A stretch of DNA of 24,683 nt from Ignavibacteria bacterium UBA961 (GTDB lineage: Bacteria > Bacteroidota > Ignavibacteria > Kapaibacteriales > UBA961), in the NCBI GenBank assembly GCA_002293005.1, contig DBCJ01000045.1, forward strand, positions 1 through 24,683, written 5' to 3'. This document shows positions 17,101-24,683 of the stretch, in pieces. The notes under the pieces were generated by a model. That model had not been told where the DNA came from. It saw nothing but the letters and a program-made list of their open reading frames with translations, and did no database searches. Both the position numbers and the translations under genes were made by a program. Each line of letters starts with the position of its first letter. Position 1 is the stretch's first letter.

Positions 17101-18801
17101 GATATTGAACAGATTCCCTATAATCTTGCAATTGGTAATGCTAGTGAGCCAATGCGAAGAGATGAGCCACTCGTTGTGATTGCACAAGCGAATGGTCTCT
17201 CGATTGCAACGATAGCTCCTTTCATTCCCGGAGTCTCAGGATTAAAAGGAAAAGCAGATGCAACAATCACTCTGGGTGGTTATGCACCTGATGGCATCAA
17301 TTATGGCGGAAAGGCAACCATTCGTGATATGTCTTTTGTGCTTGATGCCACCAATATTCGCTATTCCGCAGAAGGGAATATTTATCTCAAGAATGCAACT
17401 GCAAAACTTGACAGCATATTCGTACGCAATGACAAATATGATTTGCCAAATGGCGAAGCTATTATTACAGGCAATCTCAATCTATATGACATAATCTATA
17501 TCAAAAACTTCGATTTGAACATTGTGTCAAAACAATTATTGGTATTGAGTGATGCTTCTGCCAGCACCATGCCTGCGATGTATGGAAAATTCACGATTGC
17601 ATCGGGTCAAAATCCACTTCGATTTTATGGCACATTCAAGAAGCCATTTTTACGAGGTGATGTAAAAGTGATGCAAGCTTCGATTACGATGCCACCGGAA
17701 GAAGAACAGGTCACTGCATCGGGCGTACGATATACTGTTTTGAATTCGGAACAAAGACAATTGCTTCATTCACCTGAAAATCCGATTACAGATTTATTCA
17801 AAGCATTATCTGAATCGGGAATTTCCAAAAAGGAATCTAAAGAGATGTCCAAAGACATCGGCAATGAAGGCATTGATGAAAATGAGTTATTGCGAAGGAA
17901 AAGAGCTGGTTTCAATGATTTATTGGATTATGATTTGAATGTTCTCATGCCGGGCAAATTTCTCCTCAAAATGATTCTGGGAACATTTGAAGAAATTCGT
18001 GCGAATGTTGAGCCAACAAATAAACAAACTGCATTGCGATTTCAAAAAGAATCATTCAAACTTCCACGACTCTTTGGTGAAATCAAATTGCTGGAAGGTT
18101 CTCAGTACAAGTTCTTGAAAGTATTTGATGCATCCGGAAGTTTACTGTTTAATACTGGTGAGTTAACCAATCCGACTTTGGATTTACTTGCTATTTACAA
18201 AGGTCAAACCCGATATGATGATGTACTTGAGAATTTCCGAGTCATCATGAAAATTACTGGTACAAAAAATCTCCCTCAAGTTTCCATCACATGGGAAAGC
18301 AATGGCATTGAGGCTATCGGAGATTCGGCACAAATTAGAAATGATGCACTCATGAAATTGATTGTAGGTAGAACGCAAGCCGAATTATTTGGACGAGGTT
18401 CAGCCGGCGGAGGAATTGGTACCAGAGGCTTGGGCGATCAATTGTCCAATTCATTATCGGCAGCAGCATCACAGTTATTTTCCGGTTTGCTTGAAGGTAC
18501 CGGTTTGCTTACGAATGCTACGATTAGTTTACAAGAAGGATTGTCTGATTTATCGCAAGCGCGATTGAATCTCAGCGGACAATTGTTCAGTGATGTTGCA
18601 TGGAGAGCTGCAGGAACAATCGGTGATCTATCCGGCAATTATGAATTCAGCGTGGATGTTCCCGTCACGATTCTCGGAGATTATGATGCACTACGCAATT
18701 TGCTTTTGCAATTGACAAGAGCATCAGCGCCTGCGAATGCAATCTCCACGAGACAACAGAAAGAATGGGAAATGAAGATTAGTTGGCGTTATGCATTTTA
18801 A
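14128..18801 (+). CDS. tamB: TamB-like translocation and assembly module protein (DUF490)
   Basis: TamB is an inner-membrane anchored protein of the AsmA/VPS13-like bridge group; it spans the periplasm and is implicated in phospholipid transport to the outer membrane and in outer-membrane protein assembly. At 1557 residues it exceeds E. coli TamB (1259) but fits Bacteroidota homologues. One membrane segment lies at about 29-51 (MISGLFLLLILGVLGAYVFV), followed by an AsmA-like start (LIEQINKQIKGKVHFTDMRI). The long middle is beta-rich with no Cys cluster, as expected for a lipid groove. The C-terminal TamB/DUF490 domain (about 1150-1557) includes GSQYKFLKVFDASGSLLFNT and GELTNPTLDLLAIYKG, and the chain ends in WEMKISWRYAF, an outer-membrane-strand-like end with terminal Phe. 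A charged stretch (about 1235-1265, many Lys and Glu) interrupts the domain. No tamA is in the window; an MlaF-type ATPase gene follows almost directly. Confidence 0.92.
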   Translation: MDQSEQTIESKPIVADKPSIAIRISRFVGQMISGLFLLLILGVLGAYVFVQTDVFREWLRPVLIEQINKQIKGKVHFTDMRIDIFRGIILHDISLIAAGDTVLQAGDLSVSYTLEALLNRSISVSTLSLDHPRIKILRSKDGTWNVEHILFPVPEDPNKPPFDWQITLENLEICGGSIRVFDSLSTQSPRVFNAGDLALQDVNLILSGKAYPGIHRYDINIASLSGTDLKSGFTLNDASLNALHQQSGIIIDRLNIITPNTKLRLSGRADGLDVFDSLFTERFPKTPISIALISERFDSDDLRIFFPDVGIFGVYDIDLEVDGTFREINVANLDIGTRQSRLRVSGLLKDVGDAKKFFFNAEAMGQASIDYDMLLKQIPVLGLPPLPFLGNVTFESLLVKGKPSDSLHIQLDANTKSGALNGFANLTFRNPELGYVSDMQFTNLNPGAIIQDESLNGNVNMHLNIAGKGTTLPTLDAAIRIEAGPSRLGEYAISSMLFDGHASEAGLLMIDTANIILKEAVRGMDEFENELRSAFRLSGMIDARPANPLFDIEAECENLSPAELFRTKKLPTHFDGSITMVMRGMHLDSLEGDMHMHARQLIFNDRTVRPQNVDVSIRRESPKRRHVTIQSPMYSIQADGEYTFISLITAIDHTVSSVILEGEKKYKGMSGLDLSDHPLMPVMDSSILDVNIRINARDLAPVNLFMDGINATGEVKMSLGIKSDKNATIFTIDSLHALNGHIFGPDNDGASSPFLMKGIIKTEPGNQGRRILSELTVSAIAEDWLTINTLTLKKPALYFSLKHTDFNGTFSGSIGDDIYADISTSAIFTDTSFTYDANNCDITYGNLTWNNEGTLKGKFSGSGIYFDNVRFNRVGAESINATGMISEKTFRNMNIALTNFPLKDVKKLPFLPEDIREVLSTLRGNARTTIITAEGSFRNPQFSCIGAIDSIFYNDVAVGNQQFTLNHVDSMITGSVDVTDLRNAGVKTLTIDIEQIPYNLAIGNASEPMRRDEPLVVIAQANGLSIATIAPFIPGVSGLKGKADATITLGGYAPDGINYGGKATIRDMSFVLDATNIRYSAEGNIYLKNATAKLDSIFVRNDKYDLPNGEAIITGNLNLYDIIYIKNFDLNIVSKQLLVLSDASASTMPAMYGKFTIASGQNPLRFYGTFKKPFLRGDVKVMQASITMPPEEEQVTASGVRYTVLNSEQRQLLHSPENPITDLFKALSESGISKKESKEMSKDIGNEGIDENELLRRKRAGFNDLLDYDLNVLMPGKFLLKMILGTFEEIRANVEPTNKQTALRFQKESFKLPRLFGEIKLLEGSQYKFLKVFDASGSLLFNTGELTNPTLDLLAIYKGQTRYDDVLENFRVIMKITGTKNLPQVSITWESNGIEAIGDSAQIRNDALMKLIVGRTQAELFGRGSAGGGIGTRGLGDQLSNSLSAAASQLFSGLLEGTGLLTNATISLQEGLSDLSQARLNLSGQLFSDVAWRAAGTIGDLSGNYEFSVDVPVTILGDYDALRNLLLQLTRASAPANAISTRQQKEWEMKISWRYAF

Positions 18802-18813
18802 TAATTGACAATC

Positions 18814-19605
18814 ATGATTCTACTCAAAGACGTACATAAATCATTCGGTCCAAAACATGTATTGCAAGGCATCAACCTTGCCATACCAAATGGGAAAATC
18901 ACTTGCATCATCGGCAAATCCGGATGCGGTAAAAGCGTATTGCTCAAACATATTGTCGGTCTGCTCACCCAAGATCAAGGTGAAGTACAGATTGATGGAC
19001 ATTCCGTTGCATCCATGACGCAAAAAGAATTGTTTGACATCCGTAGAAATATCGGCTATGTTTTTCAAGGTGCTGCATTATTTGACTCAATGACAGTATA
19101 TGAGAATGTGATCATTGGATTATATGAGCATGGCGAACGCGATATGGATCTGCTCAATAGCGAAGCTCGTAGAGTATTATCCGCCGTTGGTTTGCTGCCT
19201 GATATTTCCGAAAGCGGCACAATGCATTTTGAAAAAGAATTTGCTTTGCTGAGTGCCAAAAAACCAAGTGATCTTTCCGGCGGAATGAAAAAGCGTGTTG
19301 GAGTTGCCAGAGCGCTTGTTGGTAGTCCATCCTATATTTTCTATGATGAGCCGACCACCGGATTGGATCCCGTCAATTCAGAGCAAATAGACAAAATGAT
19401 ACTTGAATTGTCGAAGAAACTATCAATCACATCTCTTGTCATCACGCATGATATGTTTTCCGTATTCAATATTGCCGATCATGTTGCAATGTTGGATAAT
19501 GGAAAAGTGTGTTTTGAAGGCGATGCACATACTTTGCAGATAACAGAAGATCCCATCGTATCCGAGTTCATCAGTCGTTTTCAATCTGATGCACGGATGC
19601 AATAA
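18814..19605 (+). CDS. mlaF: MlaF-type ABC transporter ATP-binding protein
   Basis: A 263-residue cytosolic ATPase of the MlaF/Ttg2A type, which energises an MlaE permease to move phospholipids between the membranes. All ABC motifs are intact: Walker A GKSGCGKS (about 34-41), Q-loop YVFQGAALFDSMTVYENV (about 80-97), with the ALFDSMTV stretch typical of the Mla/Mkl group, signature LSGGMKKRVGVARAL (about 154), Walker B YIFYDEPTTGLDP (about 174), and the H-loop THD with His near 212. Between the helical domain and the signature lies an extended stretch (SESGTMHFEKEFALLSAKKP), longer than in E. coli MlaF by my reading. I chose the ATG at 18814 because MILLKDVHKSFG starts as the family does; a TTG at 18805 would add three residues. 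It follows tamB by 12 bases. No mlaE or mlaD partner is visible here, so the partner must be encoded elsewhere. Confidence 0.88.
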   Translation: MILLKDVHKSFGPKHVLQGINLAIPNGKITCIIGKSGCGKSVLLKHIVGLLTQDQGEVQIDGHSVASMTQKELFDIRRNIGYVFQGAALFDSMTVYENVIIGLYEHGERDMDLLNSEARRVLSAVGLLPDISESGTMHFEKEFALLSAKKPSDLSGGMKKRVGVARALVGSPSYIFYDEPTTGLDPVNSEQIDKMILELSKKLSITSLVITHDMFSVFNIADHVAMLDNGKVCFEGDAHTLQITEDPIVSEFISRFQSDARMQ

Positions 19606-19627
19606 ACTAGAATTCACCACTTTGTTT

Positions 19628-19633
19628 TATAAT
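19628..19633 (+). promoter_or_regulatory. Possible -10 box for maeB
   Basis: A perfect TATAAT ends 12 bases before the maeB ATG at 19646, in the 40-base gap after mlaF. Transcription would start near 19640, giving a leader of only a few bases. There is no -35 box at the right distance (AACTAG at 19605-19610), so this may be chance in AT-rich DNA. Confidence 0.28.
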
Positions 19634-19645
19634 CAATAGCTACAC

Positions 19646-21928
19646 ATGACAAAGCGTACAATCAAAAGAGAAGATGCACTTGAATATCATTCATCCGGAA
19701 GAAAAGGTAAGATAGAAGTCATACCAAGCAAATCCGTATCCACGCAATATGAACTCTCACTCGCCTATTCACCAGGTGTTGCAGAACCTTGCAAGGAAAT
19801 TGCCGCAAATGAAGAAATGGTCTATGAATATACGGCCAAAGGAAATCTCGTTGGAGTGATTTCAAATGGAACCGCCGTTCTCGGACTTGGTAATATCGGC
19901 GCCGCCGCCGGAAAACCTGTATTTGAAGGCAAGGGCGTATTGTTCAAAAAATTTGCCGATATCGATGTATTCGACATCGAGATCACCACACAAGATCCTG
20001 ATGAATTCATCAATACAGTTGTGAATCTCGAGCCGACATTTGGTGGTATCAATCTTGAAGACATCAAAGCACCGGAATGTTTTTATATTGAGCAGGAATT
20101 GCAAAAACGCATGCAGATTCCAATCATGCATGATGATCAACATGGTACCGCAATCATTAGTGGTGCAGCATTGCTCAATGCACTAGATATTCAAAACAAG
20201 AAAATCGATGAAGTGATTGTCGCTGTGAGCGGTGCCGGTGCAAGCGCGATTGCATGTTGCAGAATGTATGAAAAATTGGGCGTGAAGAAAGAGAATATCT
20301 TTCTCTGTGATCGCAAAGGACTCATCTTCCCTGGAAGAGATGCAGACATGACAGAAACCAAAGCTGAATTTGCCAATGGAACGGGTCCGGCTGATTTGGC
20401 AGATCTCATGAAAAAGGCCGATGTCTTTTTGGGCTTGAGCTCAGCCGGTCTTGTCAGCAAAGAGATGATTGCTTCCATGCCTGCAAATCCGATAGTATTC
20501 GCACTTGCAAATCCTGATCCTGAAATTTCATACGAAGACGCATATTCAGTGCGTACTGACATCATCATGGCAACAGGCAGAAGCGATTATCCAAATCAAG
20601 TGAATAATGTTCTTGGCTTTCCTTTCATCTTCAGAGGCGCATTGGATGTTCGTGCAAAAGCAATCAATGATGAAATGAAAATTGCAGCTGTATATGCCCT
20701 TTCCGAATTAGCAAAAGAACCCGTTCCCGATTATGTGGTCCGCGCTTATGGCGGAGATCCTATTGTCTATGGTAAAGAATATATCATTCCAAAACCACTC
20801 GACAATCGCGTTCTACTTTATGTTTCACCCGCCGTTGCAAAAGCCGCCATTGAGAGTGGTGCCGCGCGTTTAACCACGCTTGATATCGATCAATATCGTG
20901 TGCAACTCGAATCGCAACAAACAAAAGTTCGCAGATTCATCGCAGGTGTGATCAATGGTTTGCAAAAAGCCAAAAGCAAACAACGCATTATCTTTACCGA
21001 AGGTGATGATATCAAGGTATTGCGTGCCGCAGAGATCATTGTACAACTTGGCATTGCCAATCCAATACTCATTGGAGAAATTGCAAAGATTCATGGAATG
21101 GCGGATGAGCTCGGCATTGAACTCAATGGGATTGAACTCATTGATGTTTCGAATCTTCAACATTTGGAAGAATTTGCCTCATTGCTCACAATGAAAAGAC
21201 AAAGAAAAGGCATGACGATGACGCAGGCCAATCGCATTGTGCGTCGTCGCATTGAATATGCCGCCATGATGCTCGAAACAGGCAGAGCAGATGGTCTTAT
21301 TTCAGGCGTGAAATTAAACTATGGAGATTCCATCAAGGCAGTACTTGAAATCATTGGTACGGATCCACGATATTCAAGAGTGGCTGGCATACAAGCAGTC
21401 ATCAATAAAAAGGGTGATACATATTTCTTTGCGGATGCAACAATCAATATCAATCCGAATGCAGAAGAATTGGCTGATATTGCAATCATGACCGCAGAGT
21501 CCGCAAAACGATTTGACATGACACCAAAAGTTGCAATGCTATCATTCAGTGATTTTGGTTCATCAAGCGATGCATCCGCAATCAAGATGCGCGATGCTTC
21601 GCGTATTGCAAGAGAACGCCATCCGGAACTTATCGTTGATGGAGAAATGCAAGGTGATACTGCCATCGGCGGAGAAAAAGCCGCGGATAATTTTGCATTC
21701 AGTTCCATTCAAGGCGATGCCAATGTGCTTGTCTTCCCCGATCTCAATGCCGCGAATATTTGCTATAAACTCATGTCGAAAATGGGTGAAGCAGAAGTCA
21801 TCGGACCAATCCTTGTCGGCATGAATAAACCCGTTCACATTCTCGACAGAAGTGCAGATGTGAATGATGTCGTAAGCATGACCGCCATTTGCGCCGATGA
21901 AGCATTGGCAAAAGTGAGAGGACGATAA
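19646..21928 (+). CDS. maeB: NADP-dependent malic enzyme, hybrid with phosphotransacetylase-like domain (MaeB)
   Basis: MaeB oxidatively decarboxylates malate to pyruvate, making NADPH and CO2 in the cytosol, and so links the TCA cycle to pyruvate and anabolic reducing power. The length, 760 residues, matches E. coli MaeB (759). The malic enzyme half (about 1-420) shows the active-site loop YSPGVAEPC (41-49), the Lys-containing VLFKKFADIDVFDIE (about 98-112), the metal-site HDDQHGTA (162-169) and the dinucleotide loop SGAGASAIA (195-203). The second half (about 429-760) is a phosphotransacetylase-like domain beginning near VINGLQKAKSKQRIIFTEGD; in known MaeB proteins this part is catalytically inert and senses acetyl-CoA. 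All key motifs appear intact. NADP over NAD preference is inferred from the hybrid architecture. It sits among envelope genes, three bases before the lipoprotein gene, so a shared transcript is likely. Confidence 0.95.
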   Translation: MTKRTIKREDALEYHSSGRKGKIEVIPSKSVSTQYELSLAYSPGVAEPCKEIAANEEMVYEYTAKGNLVGVISNGTAVLGLGNIGAAAGKPVFEGKGVLFKKFADIDVFDIEITTQDPDEFINTVVNLEPTFGGINLEDIKAPECFYIEQELQKRMQIPIMHDDQHGTAIISGAALLNALDIQNKKIDEVIVAVSGAGASAIACCRMYEKLGVKKENIFLCDRKGLIFPGRDADMTETKAEFANGTGPADLADLMKKADVFLGLSSAGLVSKEMIASMPANPIVFALANPDPEISYEDAYSVRTDIIMATGRSDYPNQVNNVLGFPFIFRGALDVRAKAINDEMKIAAVYALSELAKEPVPDYVVRAYGGDPIVYGKEYIIPKPLDNRVLLYVSPAVAKAAIESGAARLTTLDIDQYRVQLESQQTKVRRFIAGVINGLQKAKSKQRIIFTEGDDIKVLRAAEIIVQLGIANPILIGEIAKIHGMADELGIELNGIELIDVSNLQHLEEFASLLTMKRQRKGMTMTQANRIVRRRIEYAAMMLETGRADGLISGVKLNYGDSIKAVLEIIGTDPRYSRVAGIQAVINKKGDTYFFADATININPNAEELADIAIMTAESAKRFDMTPKVAMLSFSDFGSSSDASAIKMRDASRIARERHPELIVDGEMQGDTAIGGEKAADNFAFSSIQGDANVLVFPDLNAANICYKLMSKMGEAEVIGPILVGMNKPVHILDRSADVNDVVSMTAICADEALAKVRGR

Positions 21929-21931
21929 TTC

Positions 21932-23605
21932 ATGTCAAGAAGAATGATTCAAAGAATCCTGGAGCAATGTCTATACTTGATATTGCTCCTGATCATTCTT
22001 CAGGGTTGTGCAAATCCATTGCCACCTTCAGGCGGACCCCGTGATATGGAGCCACCGAGCATCGTGCGGACGATCCCCACCGATAAAACTATGATGTTCA
22101 GCGAGAATACTATTCTTATTGAATTCAGTGAATATGTCGATAGAGCCAAAGCTCTTCAAAGCATCATGATCACGCCTGCAGTGAAATATGAAGCATCATG
22201 GAGTGGGAAAGAATTGGAACTTGCAATTATTGAACCCTTGCAAAAGAATATCACATATGCATTGTCAATCGGTATAGACTATGCCGACTTTGCAGGCAAT
22301 AAACCGAGTCAATCCCATACGATCATTTTTTCGACGGGAAATTCCCTGGATTCAGGAATGATTCAAGGGAATGTATTCGGACAATCTGCCGGAGCATATG
22401 TCTTTTTACTGTCGGCGAAGGATACAATCTCATTTGATCCATGTAAGCAATCAACCACATATAAAACACAGATTGGAGCGAGCGGACAATTCTCTTTTAA
22501 TGCTTTGAGCATGGGAACATATCGTATCTATGCATTGCAGGACATGTTCAAAGATGGACTCTATGATATTGGAACAGATGGATTTGCAATGGCATCAAGA
22601 GATGTCAACATTCCCTCTGAATCTCAATCGATTACAATGAAATTGAGTGCTCCCGAAGATACACTTTCTCCAATGCTCTCAATGGCAATGCAAACTGATA
22701 AGGGAATGATTGAAGTTCGATGTACCGAACCCATACTCCCTGAATCAATCAATGCCAAAGGTTTCGATTTGAGAGATGAAGCAGGTAATGCGATTATGAT
22801 TCTTTCTGCATATGGTCATTATCAGAAATCACAAATAATTGTGATTGAACATCCAATTGATCAATTGCCAAAGAGGATTTCGCTTAATCGTGAATATGCT
22901 TCGAAGGACAGTGCCGGAAACTTGCTAATTGATACTCTTTCACAAAGAGAAATACTATCAAGAGAAGATAAGTCACCAAAACCTAACATTCACTCGTTGT
23001 CGGTTAAAGATAGTGGTATGATAGTACTAAATCCAATGATTGAACTGATACTCACCCATTCCATAGATATTGAGCAATTGACCAAAAGCATCAAGATGCA
23101 ATATGGAACAATCGACATACCATTGAATGTAAGTGCAAAATCCAATAATCATATCATGATCCAGCCCAAAGCAAAGCTCACTTCCAATGCATGGTATGCA
23201 ATCACGATAGATCTAAATGGAATGAATGACAAAAGAGGAATATCATTTCAGGATACAATTATTTCTTTTCACCTGAAGACAATGGATGATAAATTGTATG
23301 GCGCAATCAAAGGAGAATTGCTTGACGCAAGTGGGAGTGGACCATATATCATCATCATCAAGAATGAGAAAGGTCAAGAGTTCAGACATCGGATTGAAAA
23401 ACAAGGCATCTATTCAATGGCAGATATTCCTGTCGGTACTTATTCCATAGATGCATTCGAAGACAAGAATAATGATGGAAAGCATGATCTTGGATCAATC
23501 AAACCATTTCGGTTTTCAGAGAGAATCACACAAAGGAAAGAGACAATAACCGTGCGTCCTCGTTGGACCATGGATGGCATAAACATACAATTCCGGGAAC
23601 CATGA
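21932..23605 (+). CDS. Outer-membrane lipoprotein with SbsA-like Ig domain
   Basis: A 557-residue predicted lipoprotein. The N-terminus has two Arg, a hydrophobic core (LYLILLLIILQ) and the lipobox LQGC with Cys at residue 26; the next residues, ANPLPPSGGPRD, are typical of a Bacteroidota family annotated as Ig-like domain lipoproteins. Residues about 40-125 form an SbsA/Big_5-type Ig domain (PPSIVRTIPTDKT, then ILIEFSEYVD, and FAGNKPSQSHTIIFSTG at its end). Two carboxypeptidase-regulatory or CNA-B-like beta modules follow, one near 145-220 and one at the C-terminus, each with a GTYRI- or GTYSID-type strand and an Asp/Asn-rich loop (the second is EDKNNDGKHDLG at about 510-521, calcium-loop-like). 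The start at 21932 has one of the few plausible Shine-Dalgarno sequences here (GAGAGGA inside the end of maeB). The stop overlaps the TolC gene start. Its exact role is unknown; it may sit beside the outer-membrane channel. Confidence 0.85.
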   Translation: MSRRMIQRILEQCLYLILLLIILQGCANPLPPSGGPRDMEPPSIVRTIPTDKTMMFSENTILIEFSEYVDRAKALQSIMITPAVKYEASWSGKELELAIIEPLQKNITYALSIGIDYADFAGNKPSQSHTIIFSTGNSLDSGMIQGNVFGQSAGAYVFLLSAKDTISFDPCKQSTTYKTQIGASGQFSFNALSMGTYRIYALQDMFKDGLYDIGTDGFAMASRDVNIPSESQSITMKLSAPEDTLSPMLSMAMQTDKGMIEVRCTEPILPESINAKGFDLRDEAGNAIMILSAYGHYQKSQIIVIEHPIDQLPKRISLNREYASKDSAGNLLIDTLSQREILSREDKSPKPNIHSLSVKDSGMIVLNPMIELILTHSIDIEQLTKSIKMQYGTIDIPLNVSAKSNNHIMIQPKAKLTSNAWYAITIDLNGMNDKRGISFQDTIISFHLKTMDDKLYGAIKGELLDASGSGPYIIIIKNEKGQEFRHRIEKQGIYSMADIPVGTYSIDAFEDKNNDGKHDLGSIKPFRFSERITQRKETITVRPRWTMDGINIQFREP

Positions 23606-24683
23606 GAACATATTTTTTCATCCTTTCAATTATCATGTCTCCCCTTTTGTTTGGAGACACTCTAACTATCAATCAAGCAATATCAATTGCACTTGATAAA
23701 TCTTATGCAATTCGGATTGCGAAGAATGATGCAGAAATCGCAAAAGTCAATACAAATTATGCATCAGCGGGCATGCTTCCTTCCATAACCGCATCACTTG
23801 GTCAAACCGGCGGAGTGAATACCATCAATCAATCACTTCTCAGTGGACAAGAAATCATTCGCGAGTCAGCGGGTAATTCCGGCACAAATGCAGGGATTGC
23901 ACTGAATTGGACATTATTCGATGGATTCGGAATGTTCGCTTCATATGAGCGCTTACAAACACTCAAAGACATCGGTGAACTCCGCCTTCGCGCTTCCATG
24001 CAACAATCCATAGGCAATGTGATTAGAGCATATTGCTCCATGGTCAGAAATCAAGCATTGATAAAAGCCGCATTGGAAAGAGTGAATCTTTCAAAAGAAG
24101 GACTTCGCCTCGCTTCACTTCGATATTCCGTGGGACGATCTGGAGAACAAGAACAATTGCAAGCAACAGTTGAAATGCATGCTGATAGTGTAGCTCTTAT
24201 GCGCCTCAAAGAACAATACAGACAGGCCAGATTGCAACTCAACAATGCAATGGGCGGACATCAAGACACGCTATATGCGGTGAGCGAAGAATTCCCCAAA
24301 TTCGACATCAATGATGAAGTCATGAAATCGGAAAATATTCAATGGAATAATCCTGAACTACTAGCAGTAAAAGCGGGCACTATTGCAGCAGATGCAATGC
24401 TCCGCCAGATGGAAGCAAGGGCATATCCAACTTTGTCATTGAATTCGGAATACAATTTCAATCAAGCAAGCAATGATGGATCATTCATTCTATCGAGTAG
24501 CGTTAGAGGAGCAAGTTTCGCATTGACAGCCCAATATTCATTACTTGATGGGTTCAGACTAGGCCAACAAATCGAATCGGCGACAATAGAAAAGAAGAAT
24601 ACCGAATTGCAAACTGAGCAAGTACTCGATAATTTGCAATCATCACATGCAATAGCAAAAGGATCTTATCTTACAAGTAATGC
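23602..24683 (+). CDS. TolC-family outer-membrane channel, 3' end cut by window
   Basis: This gene opens at an ATG that overlaps the preceding TGA as ATGA and stays open for 360 codons to the window edge, so its C-terminal part is missing. The N-terminus is a signal peptide (MRTYFFILSIIMSPLLFG, cleavage near residue 18). The mature part begins DTLTINQAISIALDKSY, the standard start of TolC proteins. Long alpha-helical stretches follow, with an ASAGMLPSITASLGQ turn into a beta strand and WTLFDG (103-108). The second structural repeat shows a Pro-containing AYPTLSLNSEYNF and YSLLDG (312-317) in the matching place, so the two-fold TolC repeat is present. TolC proteins form trimeric channels through the outer membrane for efflux or type I secretion. 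No membrane-fusion protein or RND pump is within the window; they may lie downstream. Confidence 0.9.
   Translation, partial: MRTYFFILSIIMSPLLFGDTLTINQAISIALDKSYAIRIAKNDAEIAKVNTNYASAGMLPSITASLGQTGGVNTINQSLLSGQEIIRESAGNSGTNAGIALNWTLFDGFGMFASYERLQTLKDIGELRLRASMQQSIGNVIRAYCSMVRNQALIKAALERVNLSKEGLRLASLRYSVGRSGEQEQLQATVEMHADSVALMRLKEQYRQARLQLNNAMGGHQDTLYAVSEEFPKFDINDEVMKSENIQWNNPELLAVKAGTIAADAMLRQMEARAYPTLSLNSEYNFNQASNDGSFILSSSVRGASFALTAQYSLLDGFRLGQQIESATIEKKNTELQTEQVLDNLQSSHAIAKGSYLTSN

Noticed and set aside
20191..20568. Antisense open frames inside maeB (also 21319-21708)
   Set aside because: Shadows of the highly conserved maeB coding sequence, with no recognisable motif or start signal.
23459..23494. 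A dockerin domain in the lipoprotein
   Set aside because: Only one calcium-loop-like segment (DKNNDGKHDLG) is present here, and a dockerin needs two paired loops with F-hand helices.

Overview
The window comes from a Gram-negative bacterium of the Bacteroidota/Chlorobiota/Ignavibacteria kind (FCB group), possibly a Kapabacteria-type lineage. The sequence signs are a secreted multi-repeat protein ending in a Por/type IX-like sorting tail, a DUF4412 protein, a Bacteroidota-style alpha-2-macroglobulin, a TamB with a Bacteroidota-like layout, a lipoprotein starting C-A-N-P-x-P-P-S-G-G-P-R-D, a moderately AT-rich base composition (by eye about 40% GC), and start codons that mostly lack a Shine-Dalgarno sequence. 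The genus cannot be named from this alone.

Left part (1-2150). Two genes read leftward as an overlapping pair: scpA (chromosome condensation) and then an AlkD-type DNA alkylation repair gene that runs off the left edge. They diverge from a small rightward gene for a Met-rich DUF4412 protein, which ends in the only clear intrinsic terminator of the window (2121-2147).

Middle part (2151-18801). All genes read rightward: a secreted protein of about 1300 residues with two Ig-like domains, five Hydin/ASPM-SPD2-type repeats, a cohesin-like module and a sorting tail; a GT4-type glycosyltransferase; a small AlbA_2 (Schlafen-type) protein with a winged-helix tail; a giant alpha-2-macroglobulin-like protein whose thioester motif is lost; and TamB, the inner-membrane anchored bridge for lipid and outer-membrane protein assembly.

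Right part (18802-24683). An MlaF-type ABC ATPase follows TamB directly, then a full-length hybrid malic enzyme (MaeB), an Ig-like outer-membrane lipoprotein, and a TolC-family outer-membrane channel cut by the right edge. The lipoprotein and TolC genes overlap by four bases.

From 2270 to the right edge there is no clear terminator, gaps are 0-51 bases, and most products belong to the cell envelope, so this stretch may be one or a few long transcripts. I saw no tRNA, rRNA, CRISPR array, insertion sequence or prophage gene, and no gene-free stretch above 300 bases; the largest gaps are 1303-1429 and 2099-2269. I did not find a clear new system. The strongest leads are the thioester-less macroglobulin next to TamB and an MlaF without MlaE/MlaD, and the regular cysteine pairing in the large secreted protein.
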